A DNA stretch of 32,359 nt from Candidatus Synechococcus spongiarum LMB bulk15M (GTDB lineage Bacteria; Cyanobacteriota; Cyanobacteriia; PCC-6307; Cyanobiaceae): NCBI GenBank assembly GCA_002018045.1, contig MWLD01000074.1:1-32359 (forward strand), in the 5' to 3' direction. Made by a program: the position numbers and the translations under genes. Of the stretch, positions 23,037 through 32,359 are shown piece after piece. Positions within the stretch are counted from its first letter, which is position 1. The number at the start of each line of letters is the position of its first letter. The notes beneath the pieces were generated by a model. It did no database searches, was not told the DNA's origin, and saw nothing but the letters and a program-made list of their open reading frames with translations.

Positions 23037-25805
23037 TTACACCACACTGGGCATGAGAACAAAGAGGCCAATCACGTCGGGCGGATCAACAGCCTCCACG
23101 CTGACGCGGGAGGCTGAAGAGGCGGCGGCCCGCAGTCGGGCATGATCCTGGCCCAGTTCAGCGGCGCGGGCGCAGACAAAGTTCGCCAACGGGCCTCTCA
23201 GTAGAGCAGGCAGGCGCGCCTTGGCGGTCTTGATGAATCGATTCCGCGCCGCGGGCGCAATGTTGGTTGCTGCCGGCGTGTTCAGTAATTTCCGGGCCTC
23301 TTCCCCTGTGGCCATGATTGTGCTGTCTTGGGTGGCCGCCAATGCTGCTTCCTCCGCCAGAAGGAGCCGCTCGCGCCGGGCATGGGTGGTGAGCTGATGG
23401 CGGATCCGCAACAGTAGAAGGCATGTCAGCCGCTCAACCGCCGGAGTAGCCCAGGCGCCAACCCGGCCAATGCCCAGTCCAGGTAGAAACTCCGGGTCCA
23501 GGGAAGCTTCCACCAGAGCTTCCGCCGTGGTGGTGACCAGCCCGTGGGTCCGGGTCAGTCGCTGGACGCCAGGTGGCGCCGGCTCGTCGTCGGCCAGCCG
23601 CACCGATCCCGCCAGATTCCGCTGCTGGAGCCGTTCCCGCAACCCGGCCTCCAACCCCCCCACATGGGCCAACACCACAGGTCCTCTGGGTTCCAACGGC
23701 ACGCCAAAGCAGGCCATGGCACGCTGAAGAAAAATCCGGGCATCGTCAGGGGACCCCAGAAGCGGACGCACCTTGTCCCATTCGGGGGCCACGTCCTGGG
23801 GCTTCATGGCGTTCTGGGCAAAACGGGTGCGGGATTTCTTTTCGTTCTCCGCCACATCCCGCCAGCGGGTCTCCATGGCTGTGGCGCCCTCGCCAAGGCC
23901 CAGATCAAGGGCCAACTGAGGGGTGGCGCCCCGCTGCAACATCATGGAGGCCAGCAGGGCATCGGTGACGGGACCCCTTTCCTGGGGAAGGGGCACGGTG
24001 ACGCCCGTGGCTTGGCGGATGTCCTTGGCCTTGCGCAGGATCACCTCCAGCACGGCGCCGTCAACAGCGCTGTCCGGGGAGAACATCATGATGGAGCGCA
24101 CCAGCGGCGACGGCTGCCCGAAACGATCCACCCGGCCTTCCCTCTGCTGGTGGCGGGTGGGATTCCAGCACAGATCGTAGTGAACCACTGTGTCAAAGAG
24201 TTGCTGAAGGTTGATGCCTTCTGAAAGACAGTCGGTGGCCACCAGAAGCCGCTGGCCGGCCGTCTTGTCCCCCTCCCCGTCAGCCATCTCCGCTACCTGA
24301 TCCCGCCGCTCGTCAGGGGTCAGAACACCGGTGACGGCCACAATGGTGAGTTGGGGAAAGGCGTGCCGGAGCTGATCTTTCACATACTCTGCCGTGGCAA
24401 TGTACCGGCAGAACACAACGGGATTGGCCCCTTGACGAAGAAGGGGCGCAAGGGCCCTGATGAGGGCCGCCAGCTTGGGATCAGGTTGATCCAGCAAATC
24501 CTCAGCCTGGCTCACCAGGGCACGGAGCGCCGGATCAGCAGCAAAGGTGGTGCCGGGCTCCAGGTCAACGGCGTCTTCGTCCTCTCCGTCTTCGTCGTAG
24601 ATTTGGGGCTCCAGGCGCTCACCCTGGTTCAAGGCCCGGTTGCGCAGTGCGCTAAGAGCGGCGCGAGGGGATGAACCAACGCAGCGCATCAGTGCAAGGG
24701 TGCCCCAAAACGCCAGCCGCCGCTCCCGCTGGCCGGTTCCGGCTTGCCCCACCACGGCAAGGCAGTAATCCAACACCGCCTCTTGAAAGGCCATGTGGGC
24801 TGGCGATAGGGGATAGGGATCCTCGGTGGTCTCGTGTTTTGGGAAGGCGCGGGCCTCATGCCAGTCCCCTGTGACAAGATCCACCCGCCGCCGTTGCACA
24901 AAATGCCGAGCCAGCCGCTGCCGATAGCGAAGGTCGTCAAAATCCATCTCTGCGAAGGATGAATCAACGAGGGACAACAGGCGCCCAAACGCCGCCTCGT
25001 CTCCGGAATGGGGGGTTGCCGTCAGCAGAATCATGCGGCGATCAGAATCCTCGGCTAGGCCAGAAAGGAGGGCAAACCGCTGTTGCTTGCCTCTGTGGGT
25101 GCCCACGCAGGCATGGGCCTCGTCCACAATCACAAAGTCCGGGCAGGCTCTGGCAAAGGTGTCACGGCGTTTCTCGGCCTTGATGTAGTCCAGGCTCACC
25201 ACTGTGGCGGGGAAGGCGTCAAAGAGGGTCTGGGCCATGGGCAGCCCTCGTTCCAGACGCGCCGCCGTTCCAGCGGTGACGGCAACCGCCGTGATCCCGA
25301 AACGCACTTTCAGCTCGTCGACCCATTGCTCTACCAAGTGGGGAGGGCAGAGCACAGAGAAGGCATCCACCTCGCCCCGGTCCTTCAGCTCCCGCAGGAT
25401 CAGCCCGGCCTCGATGGTCTTGCCAATGCCCACATCATCGGCAATCAGGAGGCGGGGTACCGGCAGCCGCAGGGCCATGAGCAGGGGCACCAACTGATAG
25501 GTGCGTGGCTCAAAGGTAAGCTGGGCCGCAGAGCGGAATGGGCCGGCGCCGCGGCGGAGGGCAAGCCGCAACGCATCCGCCAGGAGCGCAGCCTTGGCCT
25601 GGACTGCGATCCCGGCATCCGCGGGCAAATCAAAGCGGGCCGGCTCAACAGGGCTCAGTTCAAGGGACGGATCCAGCAGCACCACATCGTCTTCACTGCC
25701 TGAGAGGGGGCGCAGCGCCAGGATGTCATTCCCACGAGACGGTAGGGTCACCCACTCGCGGCCCCGGGCCCGCACCAGATCGCCAGGGGCAAAATTCATG
25801 CTCAT
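23037..25805 (-). CDS. SNF2-type helicase, DISARM DrmD-like
   Basis: A 922-residue SF2 ATPase closely resembling DrmD, the class 1 DISARM helicase: FAPGDLVRARGREWVTLPS, GAGPFRSAAQLTFEPRTYQL, Walker A IADDVGIGKTIEAGLI, CPPHLVEQW, DEAH in VIVDEAHACVG, LTATPHSGDEAAFGRLLSL. The helicase C-terminal domain has LLVATDCLSEGINLQQLFD and LCWNPTRHQQREGRVDRFGQ. The C terminus (DVIGLFVLMP) looks complete. The start ATG 25805 follows the upstream helicase stop (25823-25825); a TTG at 25826 would overlap that stop as TTGA. All ATPase motifs are intact. In DISARM it works with a methylase, DrmA, DrmB and DrmC; only some counterparts exist here. Confidence 0.9.
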   Translation of the reverse strand: MSMNFAPGDLVRARGREWVTLPSRGNDILALRPLSGSEDDVVLLDPSLELSPVEPARFDLPADAGIAVQAKAALLADALRLALRRGAGPFRSAAQLTFEPRTYQLVPLLMALRLPVPRLLIADDVGIGKTIEAGLILRELKDRGEVDAFSVLCPPHLVEQWVDELKVRFGITAVAVTAGTAARLERGLPMAQTLFDAFPATVVSLDYIKAEKRRDTFARACPDFVIVDEAHACVGTHRGKQQRFALLSGLAEDSDRRMILLTATPHSGDEAAFGRLLSLVDSSFAEMDFDDLRYRQRLARHFVQRRRVDLVTGDWHEARAFPKHETTEDPYPLSPAHMAFQEAVLDYCLAVVGQAGTGQRERRLAFWGTLALMRCVGSSPRAALSALRNRALNQGERLEPQIYDEDGEDEDAVDLEPGTTFAADPALRALVSQAEDLLDQPDPKLAALIRALAPLLRQGANPVVFCRYIATAEYVKDQLRHAFPQLTIVAVTGVLTPDERRDQVAEMADGEGDKTAGQRLLVATDCLSEGINLQQLFDTVVHYDLCWNPTRHQQREGRVDRFGQPSPLVRSIMMFSPDSAVDGAVLEVILRKAKDIRQATGVTVPLPQERGPVTDALLASMMLQRGATPQLALDLGLGEGATAMETRWRDVAENEKKSRTRFAQNAMKPQDVAPEWDKVRPLLGSPDDARIFLQRAMACFGVPLEPRGPVVLAHVGGLEAGLRERLQQRNLAGSVRLADDEPAPPGVQRLTRTHGLVTTTAEALVEASLDPEFLPGLGIGRVGAWATPAVERLTCLLLLRIRHQLTTHARRERLLLAEEAALAATQDSTIMATGEEARKLLNTPAATNIAPAARNRFIKTAKARLPALLRGPLANFVCARAAELGQDHARLRAAASSASRVSVEAVDPPDVIGLFVLMPSVV

Positions 25806-25822
25806 CCGTTCCAATCTTGAAC

Positions 25823-28800
25823 TCAAGTCTGGAACATGGCCGTCAACTCACTGGGTGGTCCTTCGGCGGTGGCGTCTGGCAGGGCAAACAGCATCCAGCC
25901 CTTGGCATCACCCATCTCCCGCGCGGCGTCCGTCACTGGATCAAGGGCAGCCGCAATAAAATGGCTGCGCCATGCAAAGGGGAACACTTGGCCCGCCATG
26001 GTGATGGGTGCAGAATCCGGCGTGGGGATGCCGGCTGCACGGAACAGGGCCGGCCATGGGCCGGTCTTCTGGTTACCGCTTGACAGGGTGGCATTCAGCA
26101 CAACTTTACCACGGGCCAGATCAACCAGCAACTGCTTGACCTGGTCACTGGTGCGGTGAATCAACTCATGGTCCGGTTGATTGAAGTAAGACAGAAGGCA
26201 GCGATAGCAGCCCCGCACACAGGCGTCCTCCCGTTGATCAACGAGAAGGGATGCATCACCAGCGGCAATGGCGTCGTTCACCTTGTCGAAGTGCATCAAG
26301 CCCAGAGCCTCGCGGGCCACACGGCCCAGAGCCCGGGGCTCCTCCACCAGCCGGCTCAATACACCCGCGCCGCCTTCAGTGGCCTCATAGGCGAGGATGG
26401 AGCGGCAGCGGTTGCGCTCGGGCAGTGGTTCGCTCAGCACTTCTCCTTCCTCTAACTGGAAGGCAACTGCAATGCCGCGAACCAGAGCATGTTGGACCGT
26501 TGCCATCGTCTCGGGCAAATAGATCTCCGGCTCGTGGAAGCGTAGCAGCAGCGCATTCTTCCGCTCCCGCACGATGGGAACAATGCGCACCGGCCGGCTC
26601 ACTTCGGGCGATTCCTCCTCGGTCTCCTCCACGTCCGACTTCACCCAGTAGCCGCTTTGGGGGTCAATATTGAAACCAAAAACAGTCTGGTTTTTGCGGC
26701 GTTTCAGACCCTTATTAATGCGGCTGATTTCAGCACTGTTGGCATATTGCAGGGTCAGGATTGTGGTTCTCCCACAGTGAAACTCAGCCTCTGTGATCTG
26801 CAGGCGATTATCTCGTCTGGGCCAGGAAAACACTGTCTGGATATCAAATCCCTGGCGAATACGCTCTTCATCATTGGCGGTGATCCGTGTGGCCGGTGCG
26901 GCTTCCACATTGTCGATTCGCAGCGTCCGCTGCACAGACGCCTCGTTGACCATGGATTGATCGCAGGCGTGGCAGCGCTCTACTTCGCTTTCATGGCAGG
27001 CGCCACAATTGGAGCAGATGAAGATATCATTGGTGGCCAGCTCGGTGCCGTCACTGGTGCGCACTTCCGGTGGAAGTTTTGCCTTGATCACCCGATAGGC
27101 ACGGCCTTCGTGATAAATCAAACTGCGGGGACCAAATTCTGAAATGGCCAGGAAACGGGCCCGTTGCAGAAAGGAACCAGTATTTCTCTCGCCGGGAATA
27201 AAGGCATAAAGGGGTAGGCGGGGAAAGTTATAGCCGGGGAGAAAACCTTCGGTGGCAAGGTATCGGTAGGAATAGAAATCCGAACCGTTGGAGGCTTTGC
27301 CTTCCTCAAGCAGGGCAATCTGTTTGCTGGCCTGGGCCTGGGCGGCTTGGGTCATCCTACGCTCCTTGCGAGCAAGGCCAGGGGTCTCGGAGCGGGCGTT
27401 GGCCTCTTGCAGTTGGGCGCGGGCAGCTTTGTAGAGCTGCCGCCATCTGTCGAAGGCACAATCAAACGTCTCTGGCGCTCCTTTGGCAATCATCAGCACA
27501 AAATCGTCAGGATTGGTCAGCCAGGGGGGCCTCACATCAACGGAGTCCAGAATTTGATCCAGAACCTGCCTCATCGGAGCCTGGGCAGCATCCACCAATC
27601 TCTCCTGGTGAATGACATCCAGAATCTCCCGCTTCAGCGGAAACTTATCCTTCTCCTTCTCAAGATCCAAGACCTGGGGGATATCCGGCGAGAGGGCAAG
27701 TTTCGCCTGCGCCAGCCAGACGGCATGGAGATGGGACCGCACCAACTCTTCATTGGTGATGTCCAGCGCTGGAGGACGCACCACCCCCGCAACCATGGCG
27801 TTACGGCGCTTGAAAAAGTATTGGTCATGGGGTGACTGGGCCGCGCAATAGGCTATAATCACTGCCGCCTGACCTGAACGGCCAGCCCGCCCTGCCCGCT
27901 GGGCATAGTTGGCCGGGGTGGGGGGGACATTGCGCAAATAGACGGTATTCAACGCCGAAATATCTACGCCCAATTCCATGGTAGGAGAACAGAATAGAGC
28001 GGGAAGAAACTGGTCCGGTTCTCCAGCGGCTTTGATGTCTGCACGGTTCTCGCCAATTTTCTTGCAATCATCCTCTTCATAGCGAAAACGCCATTCCCGC
28101 CACTCCCGCTGTTTCTGGGCAACCTGTGCTGTGTGTTCACGGCTTTCCAGGCCCCAATAGATGCTGTGGCCATGGTTCAGATCATTGGCTATGGCATGGT
28201 AGAGGTCATGGAAATACCTGTTCCCTCGCGGTTGCCCTTGACGCACTGCTTCGCCCGGAACCAATTTGACCGCAGCAGGGGAGAGATGCCAGCCATGCAG
28301 GTCGTCCTCAATCTCGCAGCGTGACACCAGCCCTTCCCGGGCCATCAACTCCATTAGCCCTGCCATAACCTGTGAGTAGTCGTCCCGGCTGAGCGTCATG
28401 CCAGGAATTTTCCTGATGGCTCGGCCAATACGAGAGTTGTGGCCTGCACGGATCACCGCCTGTTCCTGGCGACGGCTTGGCTTCAGGATCAATGCATTGC
28501 GGTGTTGCAACGTTTCCTGCTGATCCATGGCCCAGGGAGCGCGGAGGAGACTTCTTGATTGCTGGGCAACAGGATCAAGAATCGTCGGGTCCAGCGCCTC
28601 CGTGTTGACTGCAAGGCCCTCAAGCAAGGCAGTAAGGATGATCTGGAGGACTTTTTTGCGTTGCTCTCGGTCAACCGCCACCTGTTGGGGCAGGATGGCC
28701 CCCAGGCTTTCCACATCATCGGCCACGTCCTCAAGACCGACAAACCGGAAGTCCACCAATTCGAGCACCACCAGACTCGGGTTTGTGTACCGCCAGCCGC

Positions 28801-30791
28801 GGCGCAGATCTGTCCAGACGCGGTGAGCCAAGACCTTGGCCAGGGCCCGCTGAGCCTGCTCCCGCACAACAGCGCCGGCTTCCGGTTCCAGCATCCAGTG
28901 GATACGGGCAGCCCTGTTGACTGCTGTGAAGCCCAGCGCTTTCACCAAGCCCAGGCCAAATTCGTCCTCGCTGATACCGTCATTGCCAGCACCCAGAACA
29001 GCCCGCAACGTGGCGCCCCGCAGGAGGCTGACAAAGAGAAAGTCATTAAAGTGCCCCGACTGGAGCGCTGCATCCTGCCGGTTGTCCGTGAAGCCCAGAA
29101 TCTTCCGCTTCTCCGGCAAGATGCCACTGGTTTCGCTATTCATCCACTCCAGTGCAGTGGATACCAACAGGGTGGTGGCCGAACTTCGACCTTCGCCGGA
29201 TAGCCCCGTCAGCTTGCTGCGCTCCCACGTGGCGGCATGGGGCTGGTCAAGACAACAGGGGCAGAAACGAAAACGACCCGGAATGAACCAAAAGCTGGAA
29301 CCAGACCCACTACAGCGGCCGTCGGGCCCCACAGTCAGTTGCTGGGGAACGTGATTCCTCCGATTGGCGCGAAGCCGTTCGCTACCGTTACGCTCTTCGC
29401 GCCAGTCTTCCGGGAATGCTTCCAGCTCACCCGTGAACAGGTAGTCAGTGTCCCCCTGTTGTCTCGTTGGCGTGAGGTATCCGGCAATGTTGTCCTGATC
29501 CTGATCATCAGTTGGGGTGTCATCAATATTTCGGGGCAGAAATATCTCCTTGCCTTTGATTGTGGTTCGGGTGACAACATGGGCTTCATGGCCACATTTC
29601 CTGCAGAAACGGGTTGGGTATAGACGACGTCCCGGTTTCTCCGGGTCTTCAAGTTGACCATCGAACAGCACCCGGCGTGACTCTGTGAGGGTTGTGTAGA
29701 CCTCTCCCGCACCGGAGATGAACCGGTGCAGTTTGAATGCCAGAAAAGCGCCGTCCCCTGTCCCGCCCCGCCAGCGGGTGGGTGCGGAGCTTCTCGTCGG
29801 TGAGGCCATGGGACAACTCGGCCCGCAGCACATTCGCCAGTTTCGGGCGAATGTGCTGAAGCTGGAGCCCATCGTCCGTGGTGCGCTGTAGGGATTCGTC
29901 AATCACGGCATCCGGCCCCATGGGCATTCCAAAGAGCCGTGCGGCAACGGCAGCCACCGCCTGGGCTCTGCTGCCGCTTTCTTCCGCATTGGCCATGGTG
30001 GCCGAGGTGCCAATACAGATAGGCGCCTTGTCTGGCGTGCATCGGTTCCGAAGCCGACGGACAAGGATGGCCACATCCGCTCCCTGGCGCCCCCGATAGG
30101 TGTGGAACTCATCAAGGACAATGAATTGCACCCCCCGGGTCTGGTCGATGACTTTGGTATCCAGTTCGTCCTGCCGGGTCAGCAGCAGTTCGGCCATCAT
30201 GAAGTTGGTCAGCAGAATATCGGGCGGCTCCTTGGCAATGCCCTGGCGCTCCTCCTGGCTTTCCTGGCCCGTGTAGCGCCGCACGACGGGCTTCAGAGCC
30301 TCCGGGAGGCCAGACTGGGCAATGAATTTCTCAATCTCGTTGATCTGGCTGTTGGCAAGGGCATTCATGGGGTAGACAATGACGGCCCGCGTCCCCCGTG
30401 GCTGATGGGCCTTACGGGCACGGACGATGGCGTCCACAATGGGGACGAAGAAGCAGAGGGACTTGCCCGACCCGGTTCCTGTGGTCACCACATAGCTCTT
30501 TCCCGCCCTGGCTTTGGCGATGGACTCAGCTTGGTGCTGATACAGAGGACCGGGCAAGCGGAAAATTTTGCCTGTTGCCTCGTCAAGCGTCCCATCCCCC
30601 ACAAGACGGTCCACAGTGGGGCCAGATCGGAAGCGCGGGTTCAGGGACAACAACGCATCTGGCCAAAAGCGCTTGTTGACGTACTGACGGTTAATCTCTT
30701 CACGCAGGTCATCGGCCCGAATGGTGCTGAACGACCGGGAGAATTGTTCATAGGAATTGATGATGTGCCGGTCAAACGCAAATGCCCTCAT
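25823..30791 (-). CDS. large DEAD/DEAH helicase with DUF1998 (DruE-like), one frameshift
   Basis: Together about 1,656 codons, resembling the helicase-DUF1998 proteins of Druantia (DruE) and combining what DISARM splits into DrmA and DrmB. The N-terminal part (from ATG 30791, MRAFAFDRHIINSYEQF) has Walker A TTGTGSGKSLCFF (G105-S111), VYPMNALANSQINEIEKF, GQESQEERQ, the DEFH box VLDEFHTYRGRQGADVA (227-230) and GTSATMAN. At about 29765-29775, in a G-rich run, the frame shifts by one base; the N-terminal frame would end at 29649. The other frame continues with FCRKCGHEAH, helicase C motifs FCSPTMELGVDISALN and YAQRAGRAGRSGQ, a zinc-like CSNCGAC/CHAC region, and the DUF1998 end YEATEGGAGVLSRLVE with CVRGCYRCLLSYFNQ. 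The alternative start ATG 30842 is in frame. The shift may be real decay or a base error. Confidence 0.88.
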
Positions 30792-30910
30792 GGCAGTCGC
30801 TACCTGGTTCAGCAACCATAGATCGGCTGCAGTAGGAACCATGGGGCTTGACGCTTCCTCCCGCACCCCCCCATTGCTTGAGTCCCTCTCTAGCCCCAGC
30901 GTGGTTCCGC

Positions 30911-31043
30911 CTACAGCACCGGCCGGGGTGAGGGACCATGATGGCAACACCACTCTGCCATCCCCTTGCCCACTTCCAACTCCCCCGTGCTTGCCCCTGA
31001 TGCCACGGCCCGATCCCGTGGCAAGCGTCCCACTGTGGCCTTT
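30911..31043 (+). repeat. 133-bp direct repeat, right copy
   Basis: An exact copy of 16248-16380, 14,663 bp away. Its left end falls upstream of the large helicase gene and corresponds, in the other copy, to the base pairs just 5' of the btpA start. Its right end lies inside rimO, which continues intact. Confidence 0.98.
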
Positions 31044-32345
31044 GCCCATCTGGGTTGCGAGAAAAACCGGGTGGACAGTGAGCACATGCTGGGGTTACTG
31101 GAGGCAGCCGGCTATGGGGTGAGCAGTGAGGAGACAGTTGCTGATCTGGTGGTGGTGAACACGTGCAGCTTCATCCAGGAGGCACGTGAGGAGTCGGTGC
31201 GCACCCTGGTGCGGCTGGCGGAGGAGGGAAAGCAGTTGATCATTGCCGGCTGTCTGGCTCAACACTTCCAGGCGGAGTTGCTGGAGGCCCTGCCCGAGGC
31301 ACGGGCCGTGGTAGGCAGCGGCGATTATCAACACATCGTCTCCGTGTTGGAGCGGGTTATGGCAGGGGAGCGGGTCCGGCAGGTGAGCGCTGTGCCCACC
31401 TTCCTGGCCGATGAGCACGTGCCCCGGAAGCGCACCACGGCCAATGCCGTGGCCTATGTGAAGGTGGCAGAGGGCTGCGACTACCGTTGCGCCTTTTGCA
31501 TCATTCCCCACCTGCGGGGCAACCAGCGCTCCCGCTCCATGGAATCCATCCAGGCCGAGGCGCAGCAGTTGGCGGAGCAGGGGGTGCAGGAGTTGATCCT
31601 CATCAGCCAGATCACCACCAACTACGGACGTGACCGCTACGGCAAACCCATGCTGGCGGAGTTGTTGCGGATGCTGGGTACCGTGGCGATTCCCTGGATC
31701 CGGGTCCACTACGCCTATCCCACCGGTCTGACGCCCGAGGTGCTGGCGGCGTTTCGGGAGGTGCCCAACGTGCTGCCTTATCTGGATCTTCCCTTACAGC
31801 ACAGTCATCCGGAAATCCTCAGGGCCATGAATCGTCCTTGGCAGGCGGATGTCAACGGTGCGCTGCTGGATCGCCTGCGCCATCAATTGCCGGATGCCAC
31901 CATCCGCACCACCCTCATTGTGGGATTTCCCGGGGAAACAGAGGCCCACTTTTCCCACCTGGAGGACTTTGTCCAAAGACAGCAGTTCGATCACGTTGGG
32001 GTGTTTGCCTTCTCTCCGGAGGAGGGCACCACCGCTGCAACCTTGCCCAACCCCGTGTCCCATGCCGTGGCCGAGGCGCGCCGTGACCGGCTCATGCAAC
32101 TCCAGCAACCCATTGCCCAGCAGCGGAACCAGGCCTGGGTGGGGCGCGTTGTTCCGGTGTTGGTGGAGAAGGAAGACCCGACCACCGGTGAAGTCCTTGG
32201 CCGTTGCAGCCGCTTTGCACCGGAGGTAGACGGGGTTGTCCACCTGCAGGGGCCAGCCCGGGTAGGCGCCATGGTCCAGGCCCGCATTACCGCTGCCCAT
32301 CTCTACGACCTGGAAGCCGCCACGGTGGATCATGCCGCCCCCTGA
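30966..32345 (+). CDS. rimO: ribosomal protein S12 methylthiotransferase RimO
   Basis: A radical-SAM enzyme that adds a methylthio group to the conserved aspartate of ribosomal protein S12. The 459-residue product has the UPF0004 domain cysteines C31 ([10 protein letters not shown]), C67 (NTCSFIQ) and C96 (IAGCLAQHF). The radical-SAM CxxxCxxC is at C171/C175/C178 ([16 protein letters not shown]), followed by [36 protein letters not shown] and a C-terminal TRAM-like domain ([16 protein letters not shown]). No ATG is in frame at the 5' end: TTG 30966 or GTG 30987 are the plausible starts, both inside the 133-bp repeat. All functional residues are intact, so this is the working copy. Confidence 0.95.
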   Translation: MPTSNSPVLAPDATARSRGKRPTVAFAHLGCEKNRVDSEHMLGLLEAAGYGVSSEETVADLVVVNTCSFIQEAREESVRTLVRLAEEGKQLIIAGCLAQHFQAELLEALPEARAVVGSGDYQHIVSVLERVMAGERVRQVSAVPTFLADEHVPRKRTTANAVAYVKVAEGCDYRCAFCIIPHLRGNQRSRSMESIQAEAQQLAEQGVQELILISQITTNYGRDRYGKPMLAELLRMLGTVAIPWIRVHYAYPTGLTPEVLAAFREVPNVLPYLDLPLQHSHPEILRAMNRPWQADVNGALLDRLRHQLPDATIRTTLIVGFPGETEAHFSHLEDFVQRQQFDHVGVFAFSPEEGTTAATLPNPVSHAVAEARRDRLMQLQQPIAQQRNQAWVGRVVPVLVEKEDPTTGEVLGRCSRFAPEVDGVVHLQGPARVGAMVQARITAAHLYDLEAATVDHAAP

Positions 32346-32359
32346 TGCCAAGCCGTCCC

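Noticed and set aside
16600-30900. CRISPR array or cas genes in the defence island
   Set aside because: No regularly spaced repeats and no Cas-like proteins were seen.
16248-31043. Insertion-sequence or integrase-driven origin of the island
   Set aside because: No transposase, integrase, terminal inverted repeats or tRNA attachment site is visible; the flanks are a direct repeat of local chromosomal genes.

Overview
The window reads as a GC-rich chromosome segment from a unicellular marine picocyanobacterium (Synechococcus/Cyanobium type). The evidence is psbU (extrinsic photosystem II subunit), btpA (photosystem I biogenesis), a fused VKOR-thioredoxin, an ammonium transporter preceded by a perfect NtcA-type box, and cyanobacterial forms of ispH, nadB and rimO. 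Several genes in the core part carry deletions or frameshifts (sfsA/murJ 5' ends, murJ 3' end, an ndhD relic). This gives an impression of ongoing genome erosion, as in a host-associated lineage such as a sponge symbiont; that lifestyle reading is inference.

Layout. 1-699: no recognisable gene. 700-10768: housekeeping block of ispH, amt1, sfsA/murJ (head to head), two small cyanobacterial proteins, tRNA-Arg(ACG), glyA, a WecA/TagO-type glycosyl-1-phosphate transferase and cinA. 10769-11991: gene-poor stretch with an AT-rich minus-strand frame and a shattered ndhD. 11992-16245: psbU, nadB, VKOR-Trx, a small His-rich membrane protein and btpA.

16248-31043 is an accessory (defence) island inserted between btpA and rimO. 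A perfect 133-bp direct repeat, made of the btpA-rimO spacer plus the first codons of rimO, lies at both ends. The left copy leads into a rimO relic with two large internal deletions and a diverged tail; the right copy leads into the intact rimO. The island carries an HNH nuclease, an AT-rich AAA-ATPase + TOPRIM (DUF3226-like) gene pair, a HEPN-like protein with a translationally coupled small partner, and a HEPN remnant. It also carries a minus-strand operon: large DEAD/DEAH helicase with DUF1998 (DruE-like) -> SNF2-type helicase (DrmD-like) -> membrane-anchored coiled coil -> N6-adenine methyltransferase.

That operon mixes parts known from class 1 DISARM (DrmD, adenine methylase) and Druantia (helicase-DUF1998) but matches neither fully. 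In this copy it is damaged: the helicase is frameshifted, and the methylase has a deletion plus a truncation before its expected catalytic motif IV. It is therefore best seen as a decaying example of a hybrid anti-phage system, with smaller and apparently intact modules beside it.
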